Below are positions 38,753 to 47,919 of a stretch of 64,000 bases of DNA, piece after piece. The DNA is from Caldicellulosiruptor hydrothermalis 108 (GTDB lineage: Bacteria > Bacillota > Thermoanaerobacteria > Caldicellulosiruptorales > Caldicellulosiruptoraceae). Both the position numbers and the translations under genes were made by a program. The first letter of the stretch is position 1. Every line of letters starts with the position of its first letter. Location of the stretch: positions 1,499,001 through 1,563,000 of the forward strand of contig NC_014652.1 in NCBI RefSeq assembly GCF_000166355.1, written 5' to 3'. The notes below the pieces were generated by a model. That model saw nothing but the letters and a program-made list of their open reading frames with translations, made no database searches and had not been told where the DNA came from.

Positions 38753-39922
38753 TTATAAAACCTGAAAAATAAAACATTTGAGGTACAAAGACTCTTCATA
38801 GTTGATAAGATATGGATGGTCTTTTGCCTGTGTTCTGTACTCAATAAGTCTTAATGTCTTTTTTGCATCTTTTGCAGCATCTTTAATAACCTCAAAAAAC
38901 AGGTCTGGCTTCATATAATGTGAACATGAACAGGTCACAAGAATTCCACCTTTTTTGAGTATCTTCATAGCTCGCAAGTTTATCTCTTTATAACCTCTTT
39001 TCGCATTTTCCAAAGTGTGTATGCTTTTTGCAAATGCAGGAGGGTCAAGTATTATCATATCGTATTTTTCTTTCTTGTCGTCAAGTTCATTCAGATAATC
39101 AAAAACATTTGCAACCACAAATTCACATTTTGATTCAACCCCGTTTAACTTAGCATTTTTTACTGCCTGTTCAATAGCTGTATCTGAGATATCAACACCT
39201 ATGACCTTTGACGCACCGAACTTAGCAGCGTTTATTGTAAATCCTCCTGTGTGACAGAAACAGTCCAAAACCACTTTATCCTTTACAAAGTTCCTTATTG
39301 CAACCCTGTTCTCTTTCTGGTCCAAAAAATATCCTGTTTTTTGTCCATTTTCTATATCCACTATCATCTTAATACCATTTTCCTCTATCTCAACTTCCAC
39401 AGGCGAGCTGCCATATAAAAATCCTTTTCTCAAATCAAGTCCTTCAATTTCTCTTACCCTTGCATCATTTCTCTCATATATAGCTTTTGGATTGACAATC
39501 CCAACTAATATTTCTACCAGCTTATCTTTAAACTTGTCAACACCTTTTGACAATGTCTGCATCACAAGAACATCGCCAAATTTGTCAACAATAAGTCCAG
39601 GCAGGAAATCAGCCTCAGCAAATATGAGCCGGCAATTTTGTGTATAGCCTATACTTTTTCTGTAATCCCAGGCATCTTGAACTCTTTTTCTAAAAAAGTC
39701 AATATTAATCTCCTCATTTTTGCGTGTAAGAAGTCTTACAAGTATTTGAGACTTGGAATTTATAAATCCCTTTCCCACAAACTTTCCTTTAAAGTTCAAC
39801 ACATCAACAATCTGACCATCCTCGAACTCCCCATCTATCTTCTGTACTTCATGCCTGAAAACCCATGGATGACCGCTTTCTACTCTCAGTCCTTTCCCTT
39901 TTGCCAAAAACACTTTCGCCAT
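38753..39922 (-). CDS. RlmI-like 23S rRNA (cytosine-C5)-methyltransferase
   Basis: 389 residues. An N-terminal PUA domain (about 1-75, KGKGLRVESGHPWVFRHEV) is followed by a linker domain and a SAM domain with DCFCHTGGFTINAAKFGASK and the catalytic IILDPPAFAKS. The TCSCSHYM segment carries the nucleophilic Cys region. This is the YccW/RlmI plan for m5C1962 in 23S rRNA. It lies in a run of RNA-modification genes. Confidence 0.92.
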   Translation of the reverse strand: MAKVFLAKGKGLRVESGHPWVFRHEVQKIDGEFEDGQIVDVLNFKGKFVGKGFINSKSQILVRLLTRKNEEINIDFFRKRVQDAWDYRKSIGYTQNCRLIFAEADFLPGLIVDKFGDVLVMQTLSKGVDKFKDKLVEILVGIVNPKAIYERNDARVREIEGLDLRKGFLYGSSPVEVEIEENGIKMIVDIENGQKTGYFLDQKENRVAIRNFVKDKVVLDCFCHTGGFTINAAKFGASKVIGVDISDTAIEQAVKNAKLNGVESKCEFVVANVFDYLNELDDKKEKYDMIILDPPAFAKSIHTLENAKRGYKEINLRAMKILKKGGILVTCSCSHYMKPDLFFEVIKDAAKDAKKTLRLIEYRTQAKDHPYLINYEESLYLKCFIFQVL

Positions 39923-39943
39923 ACTCTAAACAACACCTCTTTT

Positions 39944-40540
39944 TTAGTTTATTTTCTTTCGTACAAGGTACTCATATACAAGATAAGTAGAATAGAACCT
40001 AAACTTGCCCCAATCACCCCAAAAACCTTTTTGTTCTTTCAAGATATCACAAAGATTTTTTAATCCATCCAAAGATATTTTTATTGTCTCTGAAATCTCA
40101 CCATCAGTTTTTGCAAGATTATCATTTTCATACTTTTCAATTAAAAATACAAACGAATAAAAATCGAAATGTTCTTGCAACCAGACAAGATTATACTTTA
40201 TCGCTCCAATCAGCAAAAAAGCTTTAATATTCAGTGCAAGCTCTTCTTTTACTTCTCTTTTCAAAGCCTCATCCACATCCTCGTTAAGACCGATACCACC
40301 AGAAGGTATCCTGTAAACCTTATCAGGATACTCTTTTTGCCTCACAACAAGCACTTCTTCACCATCTTTTATTGCAAACACCACTTCACCTATTCTATCA
40401 ACATTTATTTTGCTTTTAACATATTCAAAGAACTCTCTATCTTCTATTGTTACAGTAACCTCTCTTACAATCAAATCTGAAGCAATTGGTATTCTTCCTA
40501 AATCAAACCTGGTTTGAAAGATTCCTTCTAAGCCTTTCAT
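39944..40540 (-). CDS. Nudix hydrolase
   Basis: 198 residues. The Nudix box is GGIGLNEDVDEALKREVKEE, matching G-x5-E-x7-R-E-U-x-E-E, with the usual later Gly replaced by Ala. Members cleave nucleoside diphosphate linkages; the substrate is unknown. The ATG is inside the mobA-like gene, supported by GGAGGAGG, and the overlap is 38 bases. It may act on a product related to the NAD or molybdopterin genes upstream, which is only contextual. Confidence 0.88.
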   Translation of the reverse strand: MKGLEGIFQTRFDLGRIPIASDLIVREVTVTIEDREFFEYVKSKINVDRIGEVVFAIKDGEEVLVVRQKEYPDKVYRIPSGGIGLNEDVDEALKREVKEELALNIKAFLLIGAIKYNLVWLQEHFDFYSFVFLIEKYENDNLAKTDGEISETIKISLDGLKNLCDILKEQKGFWGDWGKFRFYSTYLVYEYLVRKKIN

Positions 40541-41099
40541 TTGCCTCCTCCAAATCAGATTGAGTATTTATGTTTTTAAAACTTTCTAGACAAGGGTCGA
40601 ATCTCAAAATTTCGTTAAGCTCAATCTTTTTTATATTTGAGCTTTGTAAGATAGCAGAAAGAGAAAATATACCTTTGTCTATAAAATCCAACGCTTTTTC
40701 CAAAAATGCTTTGCTATATACACAAAAAAGAGGCTCAAAATAGCCATTGTAATAAGGAACAACTGCATCGTACCCATCAAACCCAAGCATGTACTCTACA
40801 AGTTCTTTTTTGGTAAACGGCATATCGCATGCTATTATAAAATTCTTGTTTGTTCTGCTTACCATTAAACTTGTTAAGACACCTGCAACAGGTGCATCTA
40901 TTTCAATTCTATCTTTTACTACTTCAAACCCTTCAAACTCTATATACCCGTTTTTTACCACAATAAACTTTTTGTCAAAAAGGCCCCCTATACTCTTGTC
41001 TATTAATTGTATAACACTTTGATTACCAATCTTAAGATATAATTTGTCAAATCCAAGCCTTTTTGACTTTCCACCCGCCAAAATAAATAAATTTTTCAT
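40503..41099 (-). CDS. MobA-like molybdenum cofactor guanylyltransferase
   Basis: 198 residues. The nucleotidyltransferase signature LAGGKSKRLGFDKLYLKIG is the MobA motif LAGG-x-S-x-R-x-G-x-D-K, and IIACDMPFTKKELVEYM supplies the metal-binding Asp. MobA adds GMP to molybdopterin to make the MGD cofactor used by the DMSO-reductase family. The gene overlaps the molybdopterin oxidoreductase by four bases, which supports the assignment. No other cofactor-synthesis gene is in the window. Confidence 0.85.
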   Translation of the reverse strand: MKNLFILAGGKSKRLGFDKLYLKIGNQSVIQLIDKSIGGLFDKKFIVVKNGYIEFEGFEVVKDRIEIDAPVAGVLTSLMVSRTNKNFIIACDMPFTKKELVEYMLGFDGYDAVVPYYNGYFEPLFCVYSKAFLEKALDFIDKGIFSLSAILQSSNIKKIELNEILRFDPCLESFKNINTQSDLEEANERLRRNLSNQV

Positions 41100-43027
41100 G
41101 TTGTCACCTTTTCCACAAATACAAAATTTGAATTAAATGCTGCTTGACTTTCCATCTCTGCTGTCTTGGAAAAAATGCAAGAGTTTATTGTCTCAATATT
41201 TTGGTCTTGATAACCTTCTTCAACTATTATATACCCTCTTTTTACATCCTGCCTCAGAATTGCTTCAACAACAAAACCTCCACAGCCATTGTAAAGAAGC
41301 ACTTTATCGCCATTTCCAATTCCAAGTCTCTTTGCATCCTCAATATTAAAAATAGCAACTGGTCTTCTTTCAAAAAACTCCTGGGAATGCAATGTTTTTT
41401 GAGAATGAACGGTCACAAGTCTGAGCTGATTTTTTAATACCTTATTTTCATCTATAGATGGCACAGCTACATCTATCTTTTCATCTTCAAATTCAAATTT
41501 TTTGCTCTTTGTTGCAAATATTTTATCTTCCCACGGAACATCTATTTTGGTTGCACGCACAAAATGCTTGTCAAATTTAATGTTCAAAGCTTTCTCAAAA
41601 TGAGCTTTTACATATTCTACCCATTCTTTTTCTGATTTTATAGGAAAATCTAAATCAAGCCTTTTTGCAAGCTGGTTTATTATTTCAACCTCTGACTTTG
41701 ACTCACCGATGTTTTCAATAACCTTCTCAGAAACCCCAATATAATCATGCCACATATTTGGTACAAACACATCCTCTTTCTCAAGAAAACTTGCAGCAGG
41801 AAGTATAATGGTTGCTGCCTGGGCTGTTGCTGTCAAAAACATGTCAACAACAACCACAAATCTTTTTTGAAGTTCTCTAAATACCAAATCTGAGTCAGGA
41901 CACTGTGAAACAGGATTTCCGGCAGATATATAAACCATCTCAACCGGCGGATTTTGCTGGTCTTTTAGATATTCGCCAAGTTTTGCTTTGTTATAAAAAC
42001 GCTTATTCACAGCCCTGGTATCGTCTTTGAAAACGGAAGCTATATTTTGAGTGAACCTGTGAGCAAAGTTTGAACCTCCGCCTTTTATTCCCACATTACC
42101 TGAGATTGCAACAAGATAGTCAATTGTTCTTATTGTATTTACTCCATTTGTATATCTTTGCGGCCCGTACCCAATAAAAGTTGACACAGGTTTTTGAATA
42201 TAAATATTTGCAATGTTCTCTATATCTTTTTTATTTACACCACACCTTTTCTCTATCTCTTCATATGTTAATCTACTTGCAATCTCCTTTACCTTTTCAA
42301 ATCCAACAGTATACTTTTCGATAAATTCTCTGTCTTCCTTTCCATTTTCCAATATATACTTTATTGCTCCATAGGCAAGGTAAGAATCAGACCCAGGATT
42401 TATAATCAGACCAATATCAGCTATCTTGAATGTTTCGGTAGGGTAAATGTCAATCACTGCTACTTTTTTACCTTGTTTTTTTGCCATATGGACAAAATAA
42501 AAAAGGTGAAGATTTGTCCACAGAGCGTTTCTTCCCCAAAGAACAATCCAGTTAGAATTAAAAATATCAAACGGTGAATGACAAAGCGAATTTCCAAAAT
42601 CCATTTTCTGTGCAAGAAGACCTGCTCCCCAGCACAAACTCCCTTCAGAGTATGTCGCACCACCCAAATAATCAAAAAACAATCTTTCAATATTTCTCAA
42701 ATACCCTTCATACCCATCTCCACTATAGTATAAAATGGCACTTGAGTTGTACTTCTTTAAAATCTCTTTTATTTGCTCCGCAATCATGTCAAGAGCTTGA
42801 TTCCAGGAAATTTGGTGAAATTCATTCTTGACCCTCAAAAGAGGAGTGGTTACCCTCTCTTTTGAATAAACCTTCTCAAGCAATCTATAACCTTTTGGGC
42901 ACAAAAAACCATTGGTGATAGGGTGGTTCTTATCACCATAAAGCTTTACTGCTTTCCCATCTTCAACCTGAGCAACAATCGCACAGCTGTCAAAACAGTC
43001 AAGTGGACAAAATGTCTTTTTTTTCAT
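41096..43027 (-). CDS. Molybdopterin oxidoreductase (DMSO-reductase family, cytoplasmic)
   Basis: 643 residues. An N-terminal [4Fe-4S] motif (CPLDCFDSCAI followed by FLCPKG: C-x3-C-x3-C then a fourth Cys) precedes the bis-MGD domains. GSLCWGAGLLAQ aligns with the position of the Mo/W ligand and suggests a cysteine ligand. There is no signal peptide or Tat motif. The C-terminal MGD-binding domain includes LRLVTVHSQKTLHSQEFFERRP-like sequence. Relatives (YoaE/YyaE type) have unknown substrates. The metal could be tungsten in a thermophile. No electron-transfer subunit is adjacent. Confidence 0.85.
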   Translation of the reverse strand: MKKKTFCPLDCFDSCAIVAQVEDGKAVKLYGDKNHPITNGFLCPKGYRLLEKVYSKERVTTPLLRVKNEFHQISWNQALDMIAEQIKEILKKYNSSAILYYSGDGYEGYLRNIERLFFDYLGGATYSEGSLCWGAGLLAQKMDFGNSLCHSPFDIFNSNWIVLWGRNALWTNLHLFYFVHMAKKQGKKVAVIDIYPTETFKIADIGLIINPGSDSYLAYGAIKYILENGKEDREFIEKYTVGFEKVKEIASRLTYEEIEKRCGVNKKDIENIANIYIQKPVSTFIGYGPQRYTNGVNTIRTIDYLVAISGNVGIKGGGSNFAHRFTQNIASVFKDDTRAVNKRFYNKAKLGEYLKDQQNPPVEMVYISAGNPVSQCPDSDLVFRELQKRFVVVVDMFLTATAQAATIILPAASFLEKEDVFVPNMWHDYIGVSEKVIENIGESKSEVEIINQLAKRLDLDFPIKSEKEWVEYVKAHFEKALNIKFDKHFVRATKIDVPWEDKIFATKSKKFEFEDEKIDVAVPSIDENKVLKNQLRLVTVHSQKTLHSQEFFERRPVAIFNIEDAKRLGIGNGDKVLLYNGCGGFVVEAILRQDVKRGYIIVEEGYQDQNIETINSCIFSKTAEMESQAAFNSNFVFVEKVTT

Positions 43028-43049
43028 AAGAGTTTTCCTCCAAAAAACT

Positions 43050-43886
43050 TTAGTCTACAAAGTCAAGGCTAATATCAAGGCTTTTTACTGAATGGGTAAT
43101 AGAACCAACAGAAATAATATCAACACCTGTTTTTGCAATCTCCTCAATGTTATCAATATTTATATTTCCCGATGCTTCTATTAAAACTCTTCCTTCAGCT
43201 TTCTCAACAGCCTTTTTCATCTCATCAACTGTGAAATGGTCAAGCATAATTATATCTGCACCAGACGCCAATGCCTCTTCAAACTCTTGCATATTACGCA
43301 CTTCTACTTCAACCTTCATTGTATGTGGGACATTCTCTTTTGCCCTTTTTACAGCCTCTGTTATACTCCCAACAGCCTTTATGTGATTATCCTTAATTAG
43401 CACCGCATCAGACAAAGAATATCTGTGATTTTTCCCACCGCCAACAAAAACAGCGTATTTATCAAGCATTCTCAAGAGAGGAATGGTCTTTCGAGTATCA
43501 GTCACAGTCGCCCTATACCCTTTTATCTTTTGTGCAAGCATATTTGTAAATGTTGCAATGCCGCTCATCCTTTGAAGAAGGTTTAAAGCAAGCCTTTCAC
43601 CCATCAAGATTGCTCGTGTTTTTCCTTGTATTTTGGCCAAAACATCACCTTTTTGAATATTGTCTCCATCAGTTTTTAACTTTTCAAATTTTATGCTGCC
43701 ATCTAATATCTCAAATACCCTCTTTGCCACATCTATTCCACATAAAATTCCATTCTCTTTAGCCAATAAAACAGCACTCGACGTGCTCTCTTGCGGAATT
43801 AATAAGTCTGTTGTAATATCTCCATATGGCATATCCTCTACAAGTGCATCCTTAATAATTTTATCAATCACCAAAAAATTCAGCAT
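43050..43886 (-). CDS. nadC: Nicotinate-nucleotide diphosphorylase (carboxylating)
   Basis: 278 residues, the usual length. TVTDTRKTIPLLRMLDKYAV, GGGKNHRYSLSDAVLIKDNH and VEVEVRNMQEFEEAL are the QPRTase signatures. It converts quinolinate and PRPP to nicotinate mononucleotide. Its start abuts the nadB stop. It completes the de novo route nadA-nadB-nadC in one operon. Confidence 0.97.
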   Translation of the reverse strand: MLNFLVIDKIIKDALVEDMPYGDITTDLLIPQESTSSAVLLAKENGILCGIDVAKRVFEILDGSIKFEKLKTDGDNIQKGDVLAKIQGKTRAILMGERLALNLLQRMSGIATFTNMLAQKIKGYRATVTDTRKTIPLLRMLDKYAVFVGGGKNHRYSLSDAVLIKDNHIKAVGSITEAVKRAKENVPHTMKVEVEVRNMQEFEEALASGADIIMLDHFTVDEMKKAVEKAEGRVLIEASGNINIDNIEEIAKTGVDIISVGSITHSVKSLDISLDFVD

Positions 43887-45512
43887 TTAAAAGATTTCCT
43901 CCCATCCATAAATGTTTGAGTATACCAAATGCTTCTTCCAGTTAACATCGTCCTGGTACGGGAAATCTTTTCTGTAATGAGAACCCCTGCTTTCTTTTCT
44001 CATCAGTGCAGCATTTGCCAAGATGTACCCTATCATAAGCATGTTATAATATTCTATCTCTTTTTGCGTGCTGAGTCTCATTGTATTCAATATTTCTAAC
44101 CTTGAGACAATGTAATCTATCAATTTTTCAAGTCCTTCTTTTGTTCGCACAATCCCTGCATACTCACTCATTTTACTTCTCAAACCTTCAATCTCGGTAG
44201 CTACGTTCAAATCAAACTCCTTTTTACTCAAGCTTCTATGGCAGATTGCTATATGTTTCACATTTTTTTGTAACCTGCCATTGATATATTGAGCTATTCT
44301 TCTTCCAAAAACAAGACCTTCTAAAAGTGAATTTGATGCAAGCCTGTTTGCTCCATGAACACGTGTCCCTGCTGCCTCACCACATACAAAAAGGTTTTCC
44401 ACAGTGGTTCTGCCAAACTCGTCAGAAAGCACCCCACCCATACTATAATGCTGCGCAGGTGCAACAGGAATTCTCTGTTTTGTAATATCGATACCAAGTT
44501 CCAAACATTTTTGATATATATTAGGAAATCTCTTTCTTATAAAGTTAGCATCAAGATGAGTAATGTCGAGAAATACGTTTTCAGAACCTGTCCTTTGCAG
44601 CTCAAAGTATATACTACGAGAAACAATATCTCTTGGTGCAAGCTCTGCAAGAGGATGGTACTTGGGCATAAATCTTTCACCGAAACTGTTGTAAAGAAGA
44701 CCGCCTTCCCCTCTTACTGCCTCTGATATTAAAAAGCTCTTGTTTTTTTCATGATAAAGCACAGTGGGATGAAACTGTACAAGTTCCATATCCACAACCT
44801 TTGCTCCACACCTTACAGCTGCAGCACAGCCATCGCCTGTTGTCACCTCAGGGTTTGTTGTGTATTTGTACAAATATCCATAGCCACCAGATGCCAGAAC
44901 AATGTTTTTTGCAAATAAAATGACATTCTTATTCTTTATCTTTAGCAAAACTCCTATGGCAGTGTTCTGCTCATCGGTGAGTATATCAACCAGAAAAGCA
45001 TTTTCAAATATTGTAACGTTTTTATATGACTTAACTACATGTCCTAAATGCTCAGACACAATTCTTCCTGTCGCATCTCCACTTGCATGAATTATTCTTC
45101 TTCGGCTGTGTGCTCCTTCCTGACCTAAAATAATCTCCCCTTCGTCATCTAAATCAAATGGAATATTCATCTTAAGCAAAATGTTTATATTTTCAATAGC
45201 CTCGTCAACCAAAATTCTTACCATGTGCGAATCACAAAGACCGCTGCCTGCTCTTATTGTATCCATATAGTGTATGTCAGGACTGTCATCATGGCTAAGT
45301 GGCGCTGCAATCCCGCCTTGGGCCAAATTCGTATTGCTAACCTGCATGGTTTCTTTTGTTACAAGTGCCACTTTGAGCTTTTTATCCAAATTAACTGCCG
45401 TATATAGCCCTGCAACACCTGTTCCAATAATCACTACATCAAAATTTAAAACTTCATCGCTACCAGAGTCAAATTCAACACAAAACCTTTTAAACTCTGC
45501 CAAACTAACCAT
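43887..45512 (-). CDS. nadB: L-aspartate oxidase
   Basis: About 541 residues. The FAD motif VVIIGTGVAGLYTAVNLDK is at the N-terminus, with QFHPTVLYHEK, the active-site RGEGG segment and CGEAAGTRVHGANRLASNS in the body. It oxidises aspartate to iminoaspartate for NadA. The start is uncertain: ATG at 45512, TTG at 45518, or a TTG shortly downstream that is eight bases after GGGG. Confidence 0.96.
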   Translation of the reverse strand: MVSLAEFKRFCVEFDSGSDEVLNFDVVIIGTGVAGLYTAVNLDKKLKVALVTKETMQVSNTNLAQGGIAAPLSHDDSPDIHYMDTIRAGSGLCDSHMVRILVDEAIENINILLKMNIPFDLDDEGEIILGQEGAHSRRRIIHASGDATGRIVSEHLGHVVKSYKNVTIFENAFLVDILTDEQNTAIGVLLKIKNKNVILFAKNIVLASGGYGYLYKYTTNPEVTTGDGCAAAVRCGAKVVDMELVQFHPTVLYHEKNKSFLISEAVRGEGGLLYNSFGERFMPKYHPLAELAPRDIVSRSIYFELQRTGSENVFLDITHLDANFIRKRFPNIYQKCLELGIDITKQRIPVAPAQHYSMGGVLSDEFGRTTVENLFVCGEAAGTRVHGANRLASNSLLEGLVFGRRIAQYINGRLQKNVKHIAICHRSLSKKEFDLNVATEIEGLRSKMSEYAGIVRTKEGLEKLIDYIVSRLEILNTMRLSTQKEIEYYNMLMIGYILANAALMRKESRGSHYRKDFPYQDDVNWKKHLVYSNIYGWEEIF

Positions 45513-45526
45513 CCCCAATTTACAAA

Positions 45527-46447
45527 TTAACCCATCTCAAGCATCTTAGCAAGTGCTCTTTTCGCACCTTGCATAATTTCTTCTTCAACTTCTATCTGGT
45601 ATCTCTCATACAACAGAGCATCTCTTACCGATTGCAAGGTATTCTTCTTCATATTAGGACAAATCATCCCTGGATGAAGAATATAAAACTTCTTGTCGGG
45701 ATTCAGCTTCTTTAAACTGTACAGCACTCCCATCTCTGTTCCGATAATAAACTCTTTTTCTTTTGAAGCAGTAGCAAAATCTATTATCTGTTTTGTACTT
45801 CCGACAAAGTCAGCAAGCTCAACCACTTCTGGTCTACACTCAGGATGGACCAAAACCAAAGCATTTGGATGTAAAGATTTGGCCTTTTCAACATCTTCTT
45901 TTTTTATCTTGTAGTGTGTAATGCAAAATCCTTCCCATAAAATGATGTCTTTTTCAGGCACCTGTTTTCTAACAAAACTTCCTAAGTTTTTGTCTGGCAA
46001 AAAAATTATTTTGTCATTGGGAAATTCCCTTACAATTTTCACAGCATTTGATGAAGTACAGATAACATCTGATTTTGCTTTGACAGAAGCAGGAGAGTTA
46101 ATATAACACACAATTGAATAATCAGGATATTTCTTTTTTAAATTTTCAACATCTTCTGCAGTCACCATATCAGCAAGAGGACATCCAGCATCTATCTCTG
46201 GCAACAACACCTTTTTATGGGGTGAAAGTATCTTTGCACTCTCAGCCATAAAATGAACTCCACAAAACACTATAACTTCTTCAGGACGCTCAGCACATAC
46301 TTTGCTCAGATAAAAAGAGTCGCCCACAAAATCTGCAATCTCCTGCACTTCATCAATTTGGTAATTGTGAGCAACTATTAAAGCGTTCTTTTCTTCTTTT
46401 AGCTTGTAAATTTCATTTTTAAGCACTTCTATATTCAATAATATCAC
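45527..46447 (-). CDS. nadA: Quinolinate synthase
   Basis: 306 residues. Three cysteines expected to bind the [4Fe-4S] cluster are in [29 protein letters not shown] and [12 protein letters not shown]. It condenses iminoaspartate with dihydroxyacetone phosphate. The GTG start has only a weak ribosome site; a TTG four codons in is an alternative. First gene of nadA-nadB-nadC, with a promoter just upstream. Confidence 0.96.
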   Translation of the reverse strand: MILLNIEVLKNEIYKLKEEKNALIVAHNYQIDEVQEIADFVGDSFYLSKVCAERPEEVIVFCGVHFMAESAKILSPHKKVLLPEIDAGCPLADMVTAEDVENLKKKYPDYSIVCYINSPASVKAKSDVICTSSNAVKIVREFPNDKIIFLPDKNLGSFVRKQVPEKDIILWEGFCITHYKIKKEDVEKAKSLHPNALVLVHPECRPEVVELADFVGSTKQIIDFATASKEKEFIIGTEMGVLYSLKKLNPDKKFYILHPGMICPNMKKNTLQSVRDALLYERYQIEVEEEIMQGAKRALAKMLEMG

Positions 46448-46476
46448 TCGCTTTTCTTGGTAAGATTTTTATCATT

Positions 46477-46505
46477 AATATACCATTTAAGAAGACCAAA
46501 ATCAA
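46477..46505 (-). promoter_or_regulatory. nadA promoter
   Basis: TTGATT (46500-46505), a 17-base spacer and TATATT (46477-46482) on the minus strand, about 30 bases before the nadA start. I see no clear NiaR or NrtR operator. Confidence 0.6.
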
Positions 46506-46521
46506 CATACACAAAAGATTC

Positions 46522-46938
46522 TTAACTTCCGTTATAAAAATCAAGATACCCCTGGAGAATATAAACTGCTGCAACCTTGTCAATTACCTTTTTCTTTCTT
46601 TTCCAGTTCAATTCTCCATTTATCACCTTTTCAACAGCTTTTGTTGAAAATCTCTCATCCCATTTTACAATCTCTACATTGTATCTGCTTTTAATCTTTT
46701 CAGAAATCTCATCAATTTTTTTGAGCTTTTCATCTTTCTGGTCAGGATGCAGCTTAGAAAGAGGATAGCCTATCACAACCTTTTCTATACTGTATCTTTG
46801 AAATATCTTGTCAAGCTCCTCAAACAAATCTTTATTTCGTAGCTCAATTGTCATAACTGGCTGGGCAGTAATTTTGAGTGGATCTGAAATTGCAACACCA
46901 ACTCTACTGTTTCCCATGTCAAGACACAGAATTCTCAA
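46522..46938 (-). CDS. ruvX: RuvX/YqgF RNase H-fold nuclease
   Basis: 138 residues, the standard YqgF length. RILCLDMGNSRVGVAISDP has the first catalytic Asp of the RNase H fold and KWDERFSTKAVEKVI the conserved D-E-R-x-[ST]-T. The family acts in 16S rRNA 5' processing or Holliday-junction resolution. In many Firmicutes it follows ireB (yrzL); here two genes separate them. Confidence 0.94.
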   Translation of the reverse strand: MRILCLDMGNSRVGVAISDPLKITAQPVMTIELRNKDLFEELDKIFQRYSIEKVVIGYPLSKLHPDQKDEKLKKIDEISEKIKSRYNVEIVKWDERFSTKAVEKVINGELNWKRKKKVIDKVAAVYILQGYLDFYNGS

Positions 46939-46971
46939 TTTGCAACCACCCTTCTATTTTTCCAATTTGCT

Positions 46972-47919
46972 TCATATTACTTTTAAAGCAAAAAACTTGC
47001 AATAGCTACTGCAGTATCCACAACAAAGACATTTGGAGTAGTCAACAAACACCTTTCCATCTTTCACAGACAATGCATTTTGGTGGCAATGCAAGACACA
47101 TTCTCCACAGCCTTCACACCAGCTTTCAACATGAAGCTTTTTTGTTTTTATATTTTCTAATAATTCCTTTTCCAAGTAAACCTTCTTTTCCTCAAAGCAT
47201 CTAATATTATAATCAACCTCAAATATACTTTGCATACCTATTGCAACAGAATGAAGATAAGGAAACTCAAATATAAATTCAAGTGCTCGCTTAAAATTGG
47301 AAAGGAGATTACCACCACCAAATATTTTCATAGCAAAAATTCCTTTGCCATGTATGTAGGCTTGTTTTATCGCCTCTGCCATCTCATCAACTGTACCATC
47401 TACAATTCCGATTCCTTTGTAGTTAAATATTGGATGGATAACTTCAATTTCTGGATATTTGAGGGCATCTTTTACCGCCTTTACATAGTGGGTAGAAATG
47501 CCAAAATGTTTTATATACCCTTTTTCTTTTGCTTTTAAAAAATATTCAACTGCTTCATAATGTCCTTTGAAAGTATGCTCACCTTCCTGTTCATGGAGCA
47601 TAAATAGGTCTATGTAGTCAACATCCAGCTCTTTCAAAGCCTTATTTAAAGAAAACTCTGCTGTTTTTTTATCATAAGCATATGATTTTGTAGATATTAC
47701 CGGTCGTATTCCGCTTATCAGGATTGACTTTCTTATATACTCATATGTCTCATACAGCTCAGCAGTATCAACAAAATTTATACCTTTTTGATACGCGTAC
47801 GCCAAAAGCCTTGCTCCATCTTCAATAGATAATCTCTTTTGAAGCGGTCCTAAAGTCAAGGTACCAAAACATATTCTGCTCACATAAAGTGATGTACTTC
47901 CAAGTTTAATTGTTTCCAT
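46972..47919 (-). CDS. Aldo/keto reductase with C-terminal 2[4Fe-4S] ferredoxin domain
   Basis: 315 residues. The barrel carries the AKR tetrad in FVDTAELYETYEYI (Asp, Tyr), ISTKSYAYD (Lys) and LFMLHEQEGEH (His). The last 60 residues hold two ferredoxin clusters: CEGCGECVLHCHQNAL and CLCCGYCSSYCKF, each C-x2-C-x2-C-x3-C. Such fusions occur in anaerobes and may couple carbonyl reduction to ferredoxin; substrates are unknown. The ATG overlaps the upstream membrane gene by 14 bases. Confidence 0.88.
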   Translation of the reverse strand: METIKLGSTSLYVSRICFGTLTLGPLQKRLSIEDGARLLAYAYQKGINFVDTAELYETYEYIRKSILISGIRPVISTKSYAYDKKTAEFSLNKALKELDVDYIDLFMLHEQEGEHTFKGHYEAVEYFLKAKEKGYIKHFGISTHYVKAVKDALKYPEIEVIHPIFNYKGIGIVDGTVDEMAEAIKQAYIHGKGIFAMKIFGGGNLLSNFKRALEFIFEFPYLHSVAIGMQSIFEVDYNIRCFEEKKVYLEKELLENIKTKKLHVESWCEGCGECVLHCHQNALSVKDGKVFVDYSKCLCCGYCSSYCKFFALKVI

